From Candidatus Eiseniibacteriota bacterium (lineage in GTDB: Bacteria; Arandabacterota; Arandabacteria; Arandabacterales; Arandabacteraceae): a DNA stretch of 14,133 bases. The stretch lies in the NCBI GenBank assembly GCA_030592245.1, contig JAUVJV010000014.1, forward strand, positions 1-14,133. The letters are read 5' to 3'. Below are positions 7,392-14,133 of the stretch, piece after piece. How positions within the stretch are numbered: position 1 is the stretch's first letter; the number at the start of each line of letters is the position of its first letter. The translations under genes and the position numbers were made by a program. The notes under the pieces were generated by a model that was not told where the DNA came from, did not search any database, and saw only the letters and a list, made by a program, of their open reading frames with translations.

Positions 7392-10300
7392 CTAAGCCAG
7401 CTTCCTGCCCCGGCCTGCCTTGGAGATCAGCCTGACATTGGCCACTCCCTCGATGCCGTCCAGAGCCGTGACCACGTCCCTGCTGGGCTTAATGCTGGAC
7501 TTGGGAACCTGGAGGACCACATCGCCGGCTTCGCGGCCGACGACCACGAGGGAGACCGGAGATTTGCCCGGGTTGGAGCTCAGGACACCGGTAAGCATCT
7601 CGAGAGCCCCTTCGGAGAGCTTCTCCCCATCGACATCGATCTCCACCCTGCCCGTTAGTTTCTCGATCGATGACTCGATCTCGGTGAAATCGCTTACCCG
7701 GATCTTGGGCTGGTCCTCATTCCTGAATGAGACGGAACCGAGCACTATGATCATCTTCCCCTGGATAAGTTTGTCATCGGCCGATGATATCTGGTTGTCG
7801 AAGAAGAGAAGTTCCATCTGGCCCGTCAGGTCCTCGAGGGTTATGAATCCCAGCTTCTTCCCATCCCGGGTGAAGTGGATCCGCTTGCCCGCGATGATGC
7901 CGGCGACGATCACACGCTTACCATCGGCGGCGCGCTTGGCCTCCGCCAGCGAGGACGTGGTGAAAGCGTCTACCTCGCGGCGGTACCTGGAGAGAGGGTG
8001 CCCGGAACAGTAGAACCCCAGCACGTCCCGCTCCCGCGAGAGCTTCTCCAGGAGCGACCACTCCTCTGCATAAGGGAGCCTGCGCTCGATACCCGTCCTT
8101 TCCCCCTGGGCCTCGAGGATCTTCAAGAGCGAGGTCTGGCCCGTGCTCCGGTCTCTCTGCACTTTCTGTCCCACCGAGAGCGCGGCCTCGATCCCCGCAA
8201 GAATCTGGGCCCGGTGGCCCTCAAGGGAGTCCAAGGCGCCCGCGCAGACCAGGCTTTCCAGCATGCGGCGGTTGATGCTCTTGAGATCCACCTTTTCACA
8301 GAGGTCGAATACATTCTCAAAAGGACCGCCATCGGCCCGGGCTCTCATGATGGACTCAATGGCCGCCCGGCCCACGTTCTTGATGGCGGTGAGCCCGAAC
8401 CTGATACCATCACCGGTCACCGTAAAATCCGCGTCGCTTTCGTTTATGTCGGGTGGCATCACCTGGATTCCCATCGACCGGCACTCCTCCATCAGGATCA
8501 CGATGCGGTCGGTGTTTCCGGTTTCGCTCGTCAGGCACGCGGCCATGAACTCCATGGGATAGGTAGCCTTCAGATAAGCAGTATGATAGGAAAGCAGAGC
8601 GTAAGCTGTAGAGTGAGACTTGTTGAAACCGTAGCCGGCGAAGTTCATGATGGTGTTGAAGATCTTCTCGGCCACCTGTTCCTTGATGCCGTTACCCACG
8701 GCGCCCCCGACGAAGTTGCGGCGCTGCCGGTCCATCACCTCCGGCTCTTTCTTACCCATGGCGCGCCTCAAGATGTCGGCCTGGCCCTTGGAGAATCCGC
8801 CGAGCTTGTTGGCTATCTCGATCACCTGCTCCTGGTAGAGGATCACCCCGTAGGTGTCCTTTAGGATGGGCTCGAGCGACGGATCCTCATATGTGGTCTT
8901 CTTCGTCCCGTGCTTTCTCTTGATGAAGAGATCCAGCATCTCACTACCCATCGGACCCGGCCGGTGCAGGGCATTGATGGCGATGATGTCCTCGAACCTC
9001 TCAGGGCCCAACCGCCGCAAGAGATCGCGCATGCTGGCGCTTTCAAGCTGGAAGACCCCGACCGTCCGCCCCTCGCTTACCATCTTGTAGACCCCGGCAT
9101 CGTCAAGAGGGAGAGTCTCGAGGTCGACATCCACTCCGTGCTGGGCCTTGATCATGGCGAGAGCGTCCTCGATGATGCTCAAGGTCGTGAGTCCCAGGAA
9201 ATCCATCTTGAGCAGCCCGATGCTCTCGACCGAATTCATGTCGTACTGGGTTACCACCTCGCCCTTGGACCCGCGATAGAGGGGGACATAGTCGATGAGC
9301 TTGCCAGGCGTGATCAAGACACCGGCCGCATGCGTGGAGGCGTGGCGCGCCAGGCCCTCCAGCGTCCTCGCCATCTGCATGAGCTCGCGGTAGTTGTCGC
9401 TGGAGGCGATCTGCTTGAGCTCCTTCACCCGCTCCAGCGCGGTGTCCAGGGTCATCCCCGGCTCGGGAGGAATCATCTTGGCTATCCGGTCCACCTCGGG
9501 AATAGGGACCTTGAGGACGCGGCCCACATCGCGGAGCGAGGCCCTTGCCCCCATGGTCCCGAAGGTGATGATCTGCGCGACGCAGTCAGAGCCGTACTTG
9601 TTGGAGACATAATCGATCACTTCCTGACGGCGCTTGTCGCAGAAGTCGATATCAATATCCGGCATGCTGATCCGCTCGGGATTCAGGAACCTCTCGAATA
9701 CCAGGCCGAACCGCAGCGGATCCACATCGGTGATTTTCAGGCAATAGGAGACGAGACTTCCTGCGGCTGAGCCCCTCCCCGGCCCCACCGGGATTCCCAT
9801 CTTCCGGGCAGCTTCCACCAGGTCCCTTACAATAAGGAAGTAACTCGAGTACTTCATCTGCTCGATGATCTTGAGCTCGAATTCCAGCCGGTCCAGGGCT
9901 TCCCGTCCCGGCGTGCCGTACCTCTTCTCCAGGCCCTTCCGGGCGAGCATCTCAAGATAAGAATTGGCGTCCTGATAACCCTCGGGAATCGGGAAGTCGG
10001 GCAGCCGGATCACCCCGAGCTCCAGATCGAGATTGCACTTCTCGGCGACCCCCACAGTATTGGTTACGGCCTCGGGGGCCTCGGGAAAGAGAGCCTTCAT
10101 CTCATCGGGGCTCTTAAAATAGAACTCATCGTTGAAGAAGCGCATCCGGTTGGGATCATCCAGGTCCTTGCCCGTCTGAAGACAAAGCAGGATGTCATGG
10201 GCCCTTGCATCATCCTTGGCCATATAGTGGCAGTCATTGGTTGCGACAAGCGGAAGATCGAGCTCGCGCGCCATTTCCACGGCGCCCTTTACGATGGTCT

Positions 10301-10865
10301 CTTCCTGGGGAAGGCCGTGGCGCTGGATCTCCACGTAAACATTGTCCTTACCGAAGATCTCGGTCAGCCGGCCCGTCTGCGACCTCGCCCTCGCGGAATC
10401 CCCACTCGCCAGGTCTTCGGAAGCCACACCCTTAAGACATGCAGTCAGGGCCACCAGTCCCCCGCTGTGCTCGCTCAAGAGGTCGAAATCCACCCGGGGC
10501 TTATAGTAGAAGCCCTCGGTATAACCTTTGGATGATAGCTTCATCAGGTTATTGTAGCCTTCGGTGTCCTTCGCAAGGCAGACCAGGTGATTGCTGGTAT
10601 CCCAGGCGCTCCTGCCAGTGGGCTTACGGTCAAACCTGTTGGTGCGGGAGACATAGAGCTCGCACCCGATGATGGGCTTGATCCCTTCCTTCAGGGCCCT
10701 CTTGTAAAAGTTGATCGCCCCGAACATGCTGCCGTGGTCGGTGATAGCAAGCGCCGGCATCTTGAATTTTATGGCGCGGTCGATATAGTCCCTGATTCTT
10801 CCGGCACCGTCGAGGAGACTGTAATCGGAGTGGACATGAAGGTGGACGAAATCAGAATACTTCAA
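7392..10865 (-). CDS. dnaE: DNA polymerase III subunit alpha
   Basis: The 1157-residue protein is the replicative DNA polymerase catalytic subunit, of DnaE1 type and length. The N-terminal PHP domain keeps what looks like a complete metal-binding set: H10 and H12 (HLHVHSDYS), D43 and H44 (TDHG), E69 (GCELY), H93 and a later NDCHY. An active PHP site, possibly a proofreading nuclease as shown in Thermus, is therefore plausible. The three polymerase carboxylates are D403 and D405 (MPDIDIDF) and D555 (LLKMDFLGL). Other family marks are VGPGRGSAAGSLVSY, HAAGVLITP and ALHRPGPM. An OB-fold (about 985-1070, including GFITLEDLTGQMELLFF) and a tau-binding-like C-terminal region end the protein. The start is TTG at 10865, 5 nt after the upstream stop; the GAGGTAG ribosome-binding site contains that stop codon, which implies translational coupling. 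Confidence 0.97.
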   Translation of the reverse strand: MKYSDFVHLHVHSDYSLLDGAGRIRDYIDRAIKFKMPALAITDHGSMFGAINFYKRALKEGIKPIIGCELYVSRTNRFDRKPTGRSAWDTSNHLVCLAKDTEGYNNLMKLSSKGYTEGFYYKPRVDFDLLSEHSGGLVALTACLKGVASEDLASGDSARARSQTGRLTEIFGKDNVYVEIQRHGLPQEETIVKGAVEMARELDLPLVATNDCHYMAKDDARAHDILLCLQTGKDLDDPNRMRFFNDEFYFKSPDEMKALFPEAPEAVTNTVGVAEKCNLDLELGVIRLPDFPIPEGYQDANSYLEMLARKGLEKRYGTPGREALDRLEFELKIIEQMKYSSYFLIVRDLVEAARKMGIPVGPGRGSAAGSLVSYCLKITDVDPLRFGLVFERFLNPERISMPDIDIDFCDKRRQEVIDYVSNKYGSDCVAQIITFGTMGARASLRDVGRVLKVPIPEVDRIAKMIPPEPGMTLDTALERVKELKQIASSDNYRELMQMARTLEGLARHASTHAAGVLITPGKLIDYVPLYRGSKGEVVTQYDMNSVESIGLLKMDFLGLTTLSIIEDALAMIKAQHGVDVDLETLPLDDAGVYKMVSEGRTVGVFQLESASMRDLLRRLGPERFEDIIAINALHRPGPMGSEMLDLFIKRKHGTKKTTYEDPSLEPILKDTYGVILYQEQVIEIANKLGGFSKGQADILRRAMGKKEPEVMDRQRRNFVGGAVGNGIKEQVAEKIFNTIMNFAGYGFNKSHSTAYALLSYHTAYLKATYPMEFMAACLTSETGNTDRIVILMEECRSMGIQVMPPDINESDADFTVTGDGIRFGLTAIKNVGRAAIESIMRARADGGPFENVFDLCEKVDLKSINRRMLESLVCAGALDSLEGHRAQILAGIEAALSVGQKVQRDRSTGQTSLLKILEAQGERTGIERRLPYAEEWSLLEKLSRERDVLGFYCSGHPLSRYRREVDAFTTSSLAEAKRAADGKRVIVAGIIAGKRIHFTRDGKKLGFITLEDLTGQMELLFFDNQISSADDKLIQGKMIIVLGSVSFRNEDQPKIRVSDFTEIESSIEKLTGRVEIDVDGEKLSEGALEMLTGVLSSNPGKSPVSLVVVGREAGDVVLQVPKSSIKPSRDVVTALDGIEGVANVRLISKAGRGRKLA

Positions 10866-10870
10866 AGCGG

Positions 10871-12907
10871 CTACCTCGAGAGATCCAGGACGACTTCTTT
10901 GACTGCAAGATTTCCAAGCCTGTCTTCGGCCTCAAGCCTAATCGTATGTTTGCCGTACTTCAAGGGCTTTCTACTTCGGCCTGTAATGCGCGCCGTATCA
11001 GGGTCAATGGAGACGATAGCGGTATCGCCATCTACAAAGCCCTTGATCGATCCGGCAGCCGCGCCGGAGCCGGCATCGGCAACTCGCGCGGTGAAAGTGG
11101 CCTTCCCATCGCTTCTCCGGCGGAACCTCCCGATGGAGGTGATCTCCGGAGGCTCGATGTCCTCAAGGATCACCAGGTTCTCGAGTCTCCGGAGTCTTAT
11201 TTCGCAAACTCCGGCAGAGTTAAAACGTCCCAGGTAGACCGGCCAGCCATCTCTGTCGGCGTATACCCCGTGCTTCGCCGATACCTGCCCCTTCAAGTCT
11301 CTCACCCGGAACTTGAGCCCCTTGTGGAGGAAGACGCCGTTGGGTTCGAGCAGTACGCGCCCTGCGACCGATTCAAACCTCTCGTAGACGCCGGTGCTGT
11401 CCTCCTTTACCTCAATCAGGGTGCGTGGAAGGTCTTCCTCAGGCGGAAGCAGCTCGACCTCGAAGCGCTTGCCCGAGAAAGTGAATCCGTGTCCCCGTCC
11501 TGCGATACCGACCACCATGGACTTCGACTTGGTGGTTTTGGTCTCACCGAAGTCGAACGATACCTCCAGGTTGACCACGGGGTTGCCGGAAGGACTGCTC
11601 CCCGCGATCACGCCCCTGAAGAGGTTCTCTCCCACGGGTTTGAGCCGGGCGCCTGAGAAACCCACAGAACCCCACTCATCTATATGCGCATAAGGCAGGG
11701 ATCGGGGCGGCCGGGGCGGCCGGGCCATGACCACGACACCGTCCGAATGAACAGCGGTCTCGATCTCGATATCATCTTCTGACACCTCAAGAGAATCGAC
11801 CGCCTGCGCCGGGTCGACCTCTGCTACTCCAGGCCAATCGAAACCAGGACTCTTAACCACCCGCACCGGGATCTCAAGGGAGTCGGCATTGCCCCAGGCA
11901 TCCTCAGCCTTGACCAGCAACCTGTAAGGCTCATCTCTTGGCCCCAGGCTCATTGGATTCCAGAACTGGCTCCCCGTGATGTCACCAAAGCCGCTCAAGT
12001 CCAGATCATACTCCTTGAACAGCCTCATGTATCTCTTGCCTTCGATAACATCATAGAGAGCTCCAACCAGGTAGGATTCTGAGAACGGAAATGTGTCTAT
12101 GTGGAATCTCCAGTAAGGATGACCTTCGAGCCGAATCTCATAGACTATGGGTGTAATCACCTTGCCGCACTGCGCGTGATCGATCGCCGCTACGGATACT
12201 CCGAAATGTGCATGGGTAACCACCAGCGTGTCCGCAGCCTGACCGCGATCAAGCATAACTGGTCCGTAAACGCCGTTCACAGCGCACTGAGAACTTAGCG
12301 GCACAATCGCTATCTTCTCAATCACGGGACTCAGGTTCTCGCTGATGTCGAGATAGTCAGGCACGGGATTGATCTTGTTGTGATCGCCCTGGCCTGAGCG
12401 AATCTCAAAATGCAGGTGCGCAGGGCCTGAGCCCGTATCCCCGCTGAAGGCGAGCGTGTCACCCGGCGCAAAGTTGAACTCACCCGGACCGAAGTAGATC
12501 TCAATCTCATAGAAACCCAGGCGATCCTGCTCCGCCTCGACACGCGCCTCAAGTTCCGGCCTGTACCGCGAGAGATGCCCGTATACCACAACCTTGCCAT
12601 CGGGAAGCTGAGCATAGAGGGCTTTGCCGTAGCCCCCGTTCCAGAGCTTTATCCTCCACACATAGCAGGAATCGACTGCAAGCACCGGGACACCGGTCAC
12701 TCCTCCGGTCGAGAAGTCCATCCCCCCATGCAGGTGCCCGCCCCTATAGCTCCCAAAGGAGGACGTGGGACAGATATCATTGGTCATGGGGAATTCGAGA
12801 GTGCCGGCACAAACCTCAGTCATCGCCAGTGCAAAAAGACTCAAGAAAGCGAGGAGAGCTAGCGTGGACCGTGAGAACCAGTTGTCTGCATCCCGGAGTG
12901 GCCGCAT
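10871..12907 (-). CDS. Secreted or periplasmic M23-family metallopeptidase with C-terminal beta domains
   Basis: The protein has 678 residues from the ATG at 12907, with a signal sequence near residues 12-35 (SRSTLALLAFLSLFALAM). The LytM/M23 domain follows directly and keeps its zinc ligands and catalytic histidines: H60 and D64 (HLHGGMDFS), H111 (VYGHLS), and H164 and H166 (AHLHFEIR). The family cuts peptidoglycan cross-bridges, so an envelope role is likely. About 480 residues of beta-rich sequence follow, including Ig-like stretches such as EDAWGNADSLEIPV and VKEVVLDLSR, of no recognised function. An in-frame ATG exists at 12952, but it lies at the -35 box of a good promoter and lacks a ribosome-binding site; the ATG at 12907 has AAAGGA 4 nt upstream and gives a normal signal peptide. 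The gene ends 5 nt before dnaE. Confidence 0.85.
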   Translation of the reverse strand: MRPLRDADNWFSRSTLALLAFLSLFALAMTEVCAGTLEFPMTNDICPTSSFGSYRGGHLHGGMDFSTGGVTGVPVLAVDSCYVWRIKLWNGGYGKALYAQLPDGKVVVYGHLSRYRPELEARVEAEQDRLGFYEIEIYFGPGEFNFAPGDTLAFSGDTGSGPAHLHFEIRSGQGDHNKINPVPDYLDISENLSPVIEKIAIVPLSSQCAVNGVYGPVMLDRGQAADTLVVTHAHFGVSVAAIDHAQCGKVITPIVYEIRLEGHPYWRFHIDTFPFSESYLVGALYDVIEGKRYMRLFKEYDLDLSGFGDITGSQFWNPMSLGPRDEPYRLLVKAEDAWGNADSLEIPVRVVKSPGFDWPGVAEVDPAQAVDSLEVSEDDIEIETAVHSDGVVVMARPPRPPRSLPYAHIDEWGSVGFSGARLKPVGENLFRGVIAGSSPSGNPVVNLEVSFDFGETKTTKSKSMVVGIAGRGHGFTFSGKRFEVELLPPEEDLPRTLIEVKEDSTGVYERFESVAGRVLLEPNGVFLHKGLKFRVRDLKGQVSAKHGVYADRDGWPVYLGRFNSAGVCEIRLRRLENLVILEDIEPPEITSIGRFRRRSDGKATFTARVADAGSGAAAGSIKGFVDGDTAIVSIDPDTARITGRSRKPLKYGKHTIRLEAEDRLGNLAVKEVVLDLSR

Positions 12908-12927
12908 TCTTTCCTTTCGTCCACCCC

Positions 12928-12957
12928 ACCATACTATCCCCTTGGCAGGCATGTCAA
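12928..12957 (-). promoter_or_regulatory. Sigma70-like promoter for the M23 peptidase/dnaE unit
   Basis: On the minus strand there is a perfect -35 box TTGACA (12952-12957), an 18-nt spacer, and a -10 box TATGGT (12928-12933) matching four of six consensus positions. The expected transcription start is about 13 nt before the ATG at 12907, leaving just enough room for the AAAGGA ribosome-binding site. It lies in the gap after the DUF3795 gene, so M23-dnaE can be transcribed separately from the two upstream genes. Confidence 0.5.
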
Positions 12958-12976
12958 CCCGCCCACCGGGCGCCAG

Positions 12977-13372
12977 TCACTCCGATCGAAAACGCCTCAA
13001 CCGGTCCTCTGACTCATACGGGGCAATATAATGCTGGTAGTCTCCGGCCGGCATAGTATCGCTGTGCTTCTTTGCGATGGGCTTGATGGCATCCATTTGC
13101 TTCTGGATCGTCTCGCATGCAAACTCGCCACACTCTGCGCAGGTCGCCACACCCTTCTCAATCGCGCACGGCCTCACCTTGCAGTTGGGATTGCCGTCTC
13201 TCAGGCCCGCCTTGCAACCCTGGCAGTCGATTTCTTCTGCTTCCACCTTGTGATCGTAGTACTTGACCCAGTCGGCCTGAATCCGCTTCCGGTCTTCGTC
13301 TGACTCGATGTTCTCGTGATAACCCGGGCACTGGTCACACCGGTAGCCACAGTAGGATAGGAGCTCTTCCAT
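12977..13372 (-). CDS. DUF3795 family cysteine-rich protein
   Basis: The 131-residue soluble protein has ten cysteines: C8, C12 and C15 (CGYRCDQCPGY), C50 and C53 (DCQGCKAG), C64 and C69 (CKVRPCAIEKGV), and C78, C81 and C86 (CAECGEFAC). This order of motifs is the signature of DUF3795. Members are common in bacteria and archaea, including anaerobes, and their function is unknown. The cysteine pairs suggest bound zinc or an iron-sulfur cluster, which is inference. The C-terminal third (about 87-131) is charged and probably helical. The ATG at 13372 has a strong GGAGG with a 6-nt gap. It lies 58 nt after the arfB-like gene and 69 nt before the M23 gene, with no clear functional link to either. 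Confidence 0.85.
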   Translation of the reverse strand: MEELLSYCGYRCDQCPGYHENIESDEDRKRIQADWVKYYDHKVEAEEIDCQGCKAGLRDGNPNCKVRPCAIEKGVATCAECGEFACETIQKQMDAIKPIAKKHSDTMPAGDYQHYIAPYESEDRLRRFRSE

Positions 13373-13418
13373 CGCTCACCTCCGCTTCGCCTCCGTTTCG
13401 CAGTCCCAACTCCCGCAA

Positions 13419-13434
13419 TAGCCTGGCCAGGCTA
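13419..13434. repeat. Perfect 16-bp palindrome across the arfB-like stop codon
   Basis: TAGCCTGGCCAGGCTA is a perfect palindrome. It can form a 6-bp hairpin with a GGCC tetraloop in RNA, or be a dyad protein site in DNA. Its end at 13432-13434 is the TAG stop of the ArfB-like gene. No T-run follows on the minus strand, so it is not a standard terminator. Confidence 0.5.
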
Positions 13435-13860
13435 GTCATCGTCGGACGATGGTCTCCTTCTTCCCCGCTTAATATGGCTGCGCCGTTTCTTGGCTTCGAG
13501 TCTTCCCTCTTTAACCCCCCGGGGTACAGCCGTTGGCCTTCTGCGGCGCCTGGGCTTGAGGGCGCCTGCGAGCAATGTGATGAAGCGCTCGAGCGCTGCT
13601 TCCCGGTTGGCTTTCTGAGTGCGATGCTTCTGGGACACCACGCGGAGGATGCCGTCCCTGCCGATTCGCGAAGCGAGTTCCTCCCATATGCGCTCGCGCT
13701 GCCGACTGGTCAAGCTCGGCGAGGCCTCGACATCGAAGAGAAGCGTGACCCGGGTGCTGACCTTATTGACATTCTGGCCGCCGGGCTTGCTGCTCCGCGA
13801 GAAGGTGTAGGAGATTTCATGCTCCTGGATCTCGAGTTCCCGGTTTATTTCCATCACCAT
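13432..13860 (-). CDS. arfB: ArfB-like alternative ribosome-rescue aminoacyl-tRNA hydrolase
   Basis: The 142-residue protein belongs to the class of stand-alone GGQ-domain release-factor-like proteins (ArfB/YaeJ, mitochondrial ICT1). The catalytic GGQ is at 27-29 in FSRSSKPGGQNVNKVST, the canonical context. The family's second mark is the C-terminal basic tail that enters the empty mRNA channel: here PRRRRRPTAVPRG, then GRLEAKKRRSHIKRGRRRP, ending in an acidic SSDDD. It would release peptides from ribosomes stalled at the end of broken mRNA. It has no codon-recognition domain, so it is not RF1 or RF2. The ATG at 13860 has GAGG 7 nt upstream; a second ATG two codons later is possible. It is the first gene after the repeat region, and I see no convincing leftward promoter upstream of it. 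Confidence 0.92.
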   Translation of the reverse strand: MVMEINRELEIQEHEISYTFSRSSKPGGQNVNKVSTRVTLLFDVEASPSLTSRQRERIWEELASRIGRDGILRVVSQKHRTQKANREAALERFITLLAGALKPRRRRRPTAVPRGVKEGRLEAKKRRSHIKRGRRRPSSDDD

Positions 13861-13932
13861 GTTCGTGCCTCGCCCCTAAGAGAGACATTACACCGATAGG
13901 TACCTCAAGTCGAGTTCATTAGGGCAATTCCC

Positions 13933-13961
13933 TTGACGCGCGCGCAATGTGTTGGGATCAT
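13933..13961 (+). promoter_or_regulatory. Weak candidate rightward promoter facing the repeat array
   Basis: TTGACG (13933-13938), a 17-nt spacer and GATCAT (13956-13961) give five of six and four of six matches to the sigma70 boxes. It would transcribe the repeat array to its right. A match of this quality can arise by chance. The rest of 13861-13996 holds the arfB ribosome-binding site and an alternating CGCGCGCG run, and no gene I can support. Confidence 0.2.
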
Positions 13962-13996
13962 ACCTCAGGTTCCGCTACACCGGATCCTGCAGGCGG

Positions 13997-14133
13997 CGCC
14001 ACCCGGGAGATGAGACGGCGCGACCCGGGAAAGGAGGCGGCGTGACCCGGGAGATGAGGCGGCGCGACTCGGGAAAGGAGGCGGCGTGACCCGGGAGATG
14101 AGGCGGCGCGACTCGGGAAAGGAGGCGGCGTGA
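13997..14133. repeat. Tandem 22-bp repeat (44-bp higher-order unit) running to the right edge
   Basis: Six complete 22-bp units start at 13997, 14019, 14041, 14063, 14085 and 14107; a 5-nt fragment reaches the window end. They share a CGGGA(G/A)A(T/G)GAGGCGG core with a CG(T/C)GAC lead. Two unit types alternate, so the true period is 44 bp. The 44-mers at 14041 and 14085 are identical, while the first copies carry a few substitutions, suggesting recent duplication. Units are contiguous with no spacers. The array may continue beyond the window. Confidence 0.95.

Noticed and set aside
11700..11728. GC-rich GGGCGGCC direct repeat
   Set aside because: It lies inside the M23 gene and simply encodes a short Pro/Arg linker (ARPPRPPRS).
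13861..13990. Leftward promoter for the arfB-like gene
   Set aside because: TATGAT and TAATGT boxes can be found, but none has an acceptable -35 box at 16-18 nt.
13947..14045. A 32-codon plus-strand ORF leading into the first repeat unit
   Set aside because: Its ATG has no ribosome-binding site and lies upstream of where transcription from the candidate promoter would start.
13997..14133. CRISPR array
   Set aside because: The units are directly contiguous with no unique spacers, and no cas gene is present.
13975..14133. C-terminus of a minus-strand gene through the repeat
   Set aside because: The frame is open only because the repeat lacks minus-strand stops in all frames. The period of 22 shifts frame with every unit and the product is low-complexity Pro/Arg/Ser, so coding cannot be supported without sequence beyond the edge.
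1..14133. tRNA, rRNA, insertion sequences, integrase or phage genes, and toxin-antitoxin pairs
   Set aside because: I looked for these on both strands and saw no supporting sequence; apart from the right-edge repeat the window is dense ordinary coding DNA.

Overview
The window reads as about 14 kb of chromosome from a Gram-negative bacterium of moderately high GC content. Every gene I can support lies on the minus strand, so transcription runs from the right end to the left end. Two outer-membrane beta-barrel proteins and a PorU/PorV pair from the type IX secretion system (T9SS) point to the Fibrobacteres-Chlorobi-Bacteroidetes (FCB) superphylum or a related candidate phylum. The GC content, the frequent GTG/TTG starts and the dnaE/accA neighbourhood look less like classical Bacteroidetes. 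This placement is an inference; no rRNA gene is present to confirm it.

Layout in transcription order (right to left): a tandem 22/44-bp repeat array at the right edge (13997-14133); an ArfB-type ribosome-rescue hydrolase; a ten-cysteine DUF3795 protein; a secreted M23 metallopeptidase with its own sigma70-like promoter; dnaE (DNA polymerase III alpha, TTG start, apparently coupled to the M23 gene); a YjbH-like outer-membrane barrel protein; accA (acetyl-CoA carboxyltransferase alpha); a 142-bp gap with two hairpins; a Trm112-like zinc-ribbon protein; a small membrane protein resembling YdjM/DUF457 metal-dependent hydrolases; a 1342-residue PorU-like C25 (gingipain-family) protease with its own C-terminal sorting-type domain; and the first 257 codons of a PorV/PorQ-family barrel protein that runs off the left edge.

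Functionally there are two blocks. The right block mixes housekeeping functions (ribosome rescue, replication, fatty-acid synthesis) with envelope genes. The left block (Trm112-like, membrane hydrolase, PorU, PorV) is tightly packed, with a 3-nt gap, a 4-nt GTGA overlap and a 15-nt gap, and looks like one operon whose main product is the T9SS attachment machinery. In T9SS bacteria, PorU removes C-terminal sorting domains from cargo and PorV shuttles the cargo to it, so finding the two adjacent in this order is strong functional evidence. The most unusual non-coding features are the right-edge repeat, whose 44-bp units each look like a complete mini-ORF with an ideal ribosome-binding site, and a double ribosome-binding site with an out-of-frame mini-ORF over the accA start.
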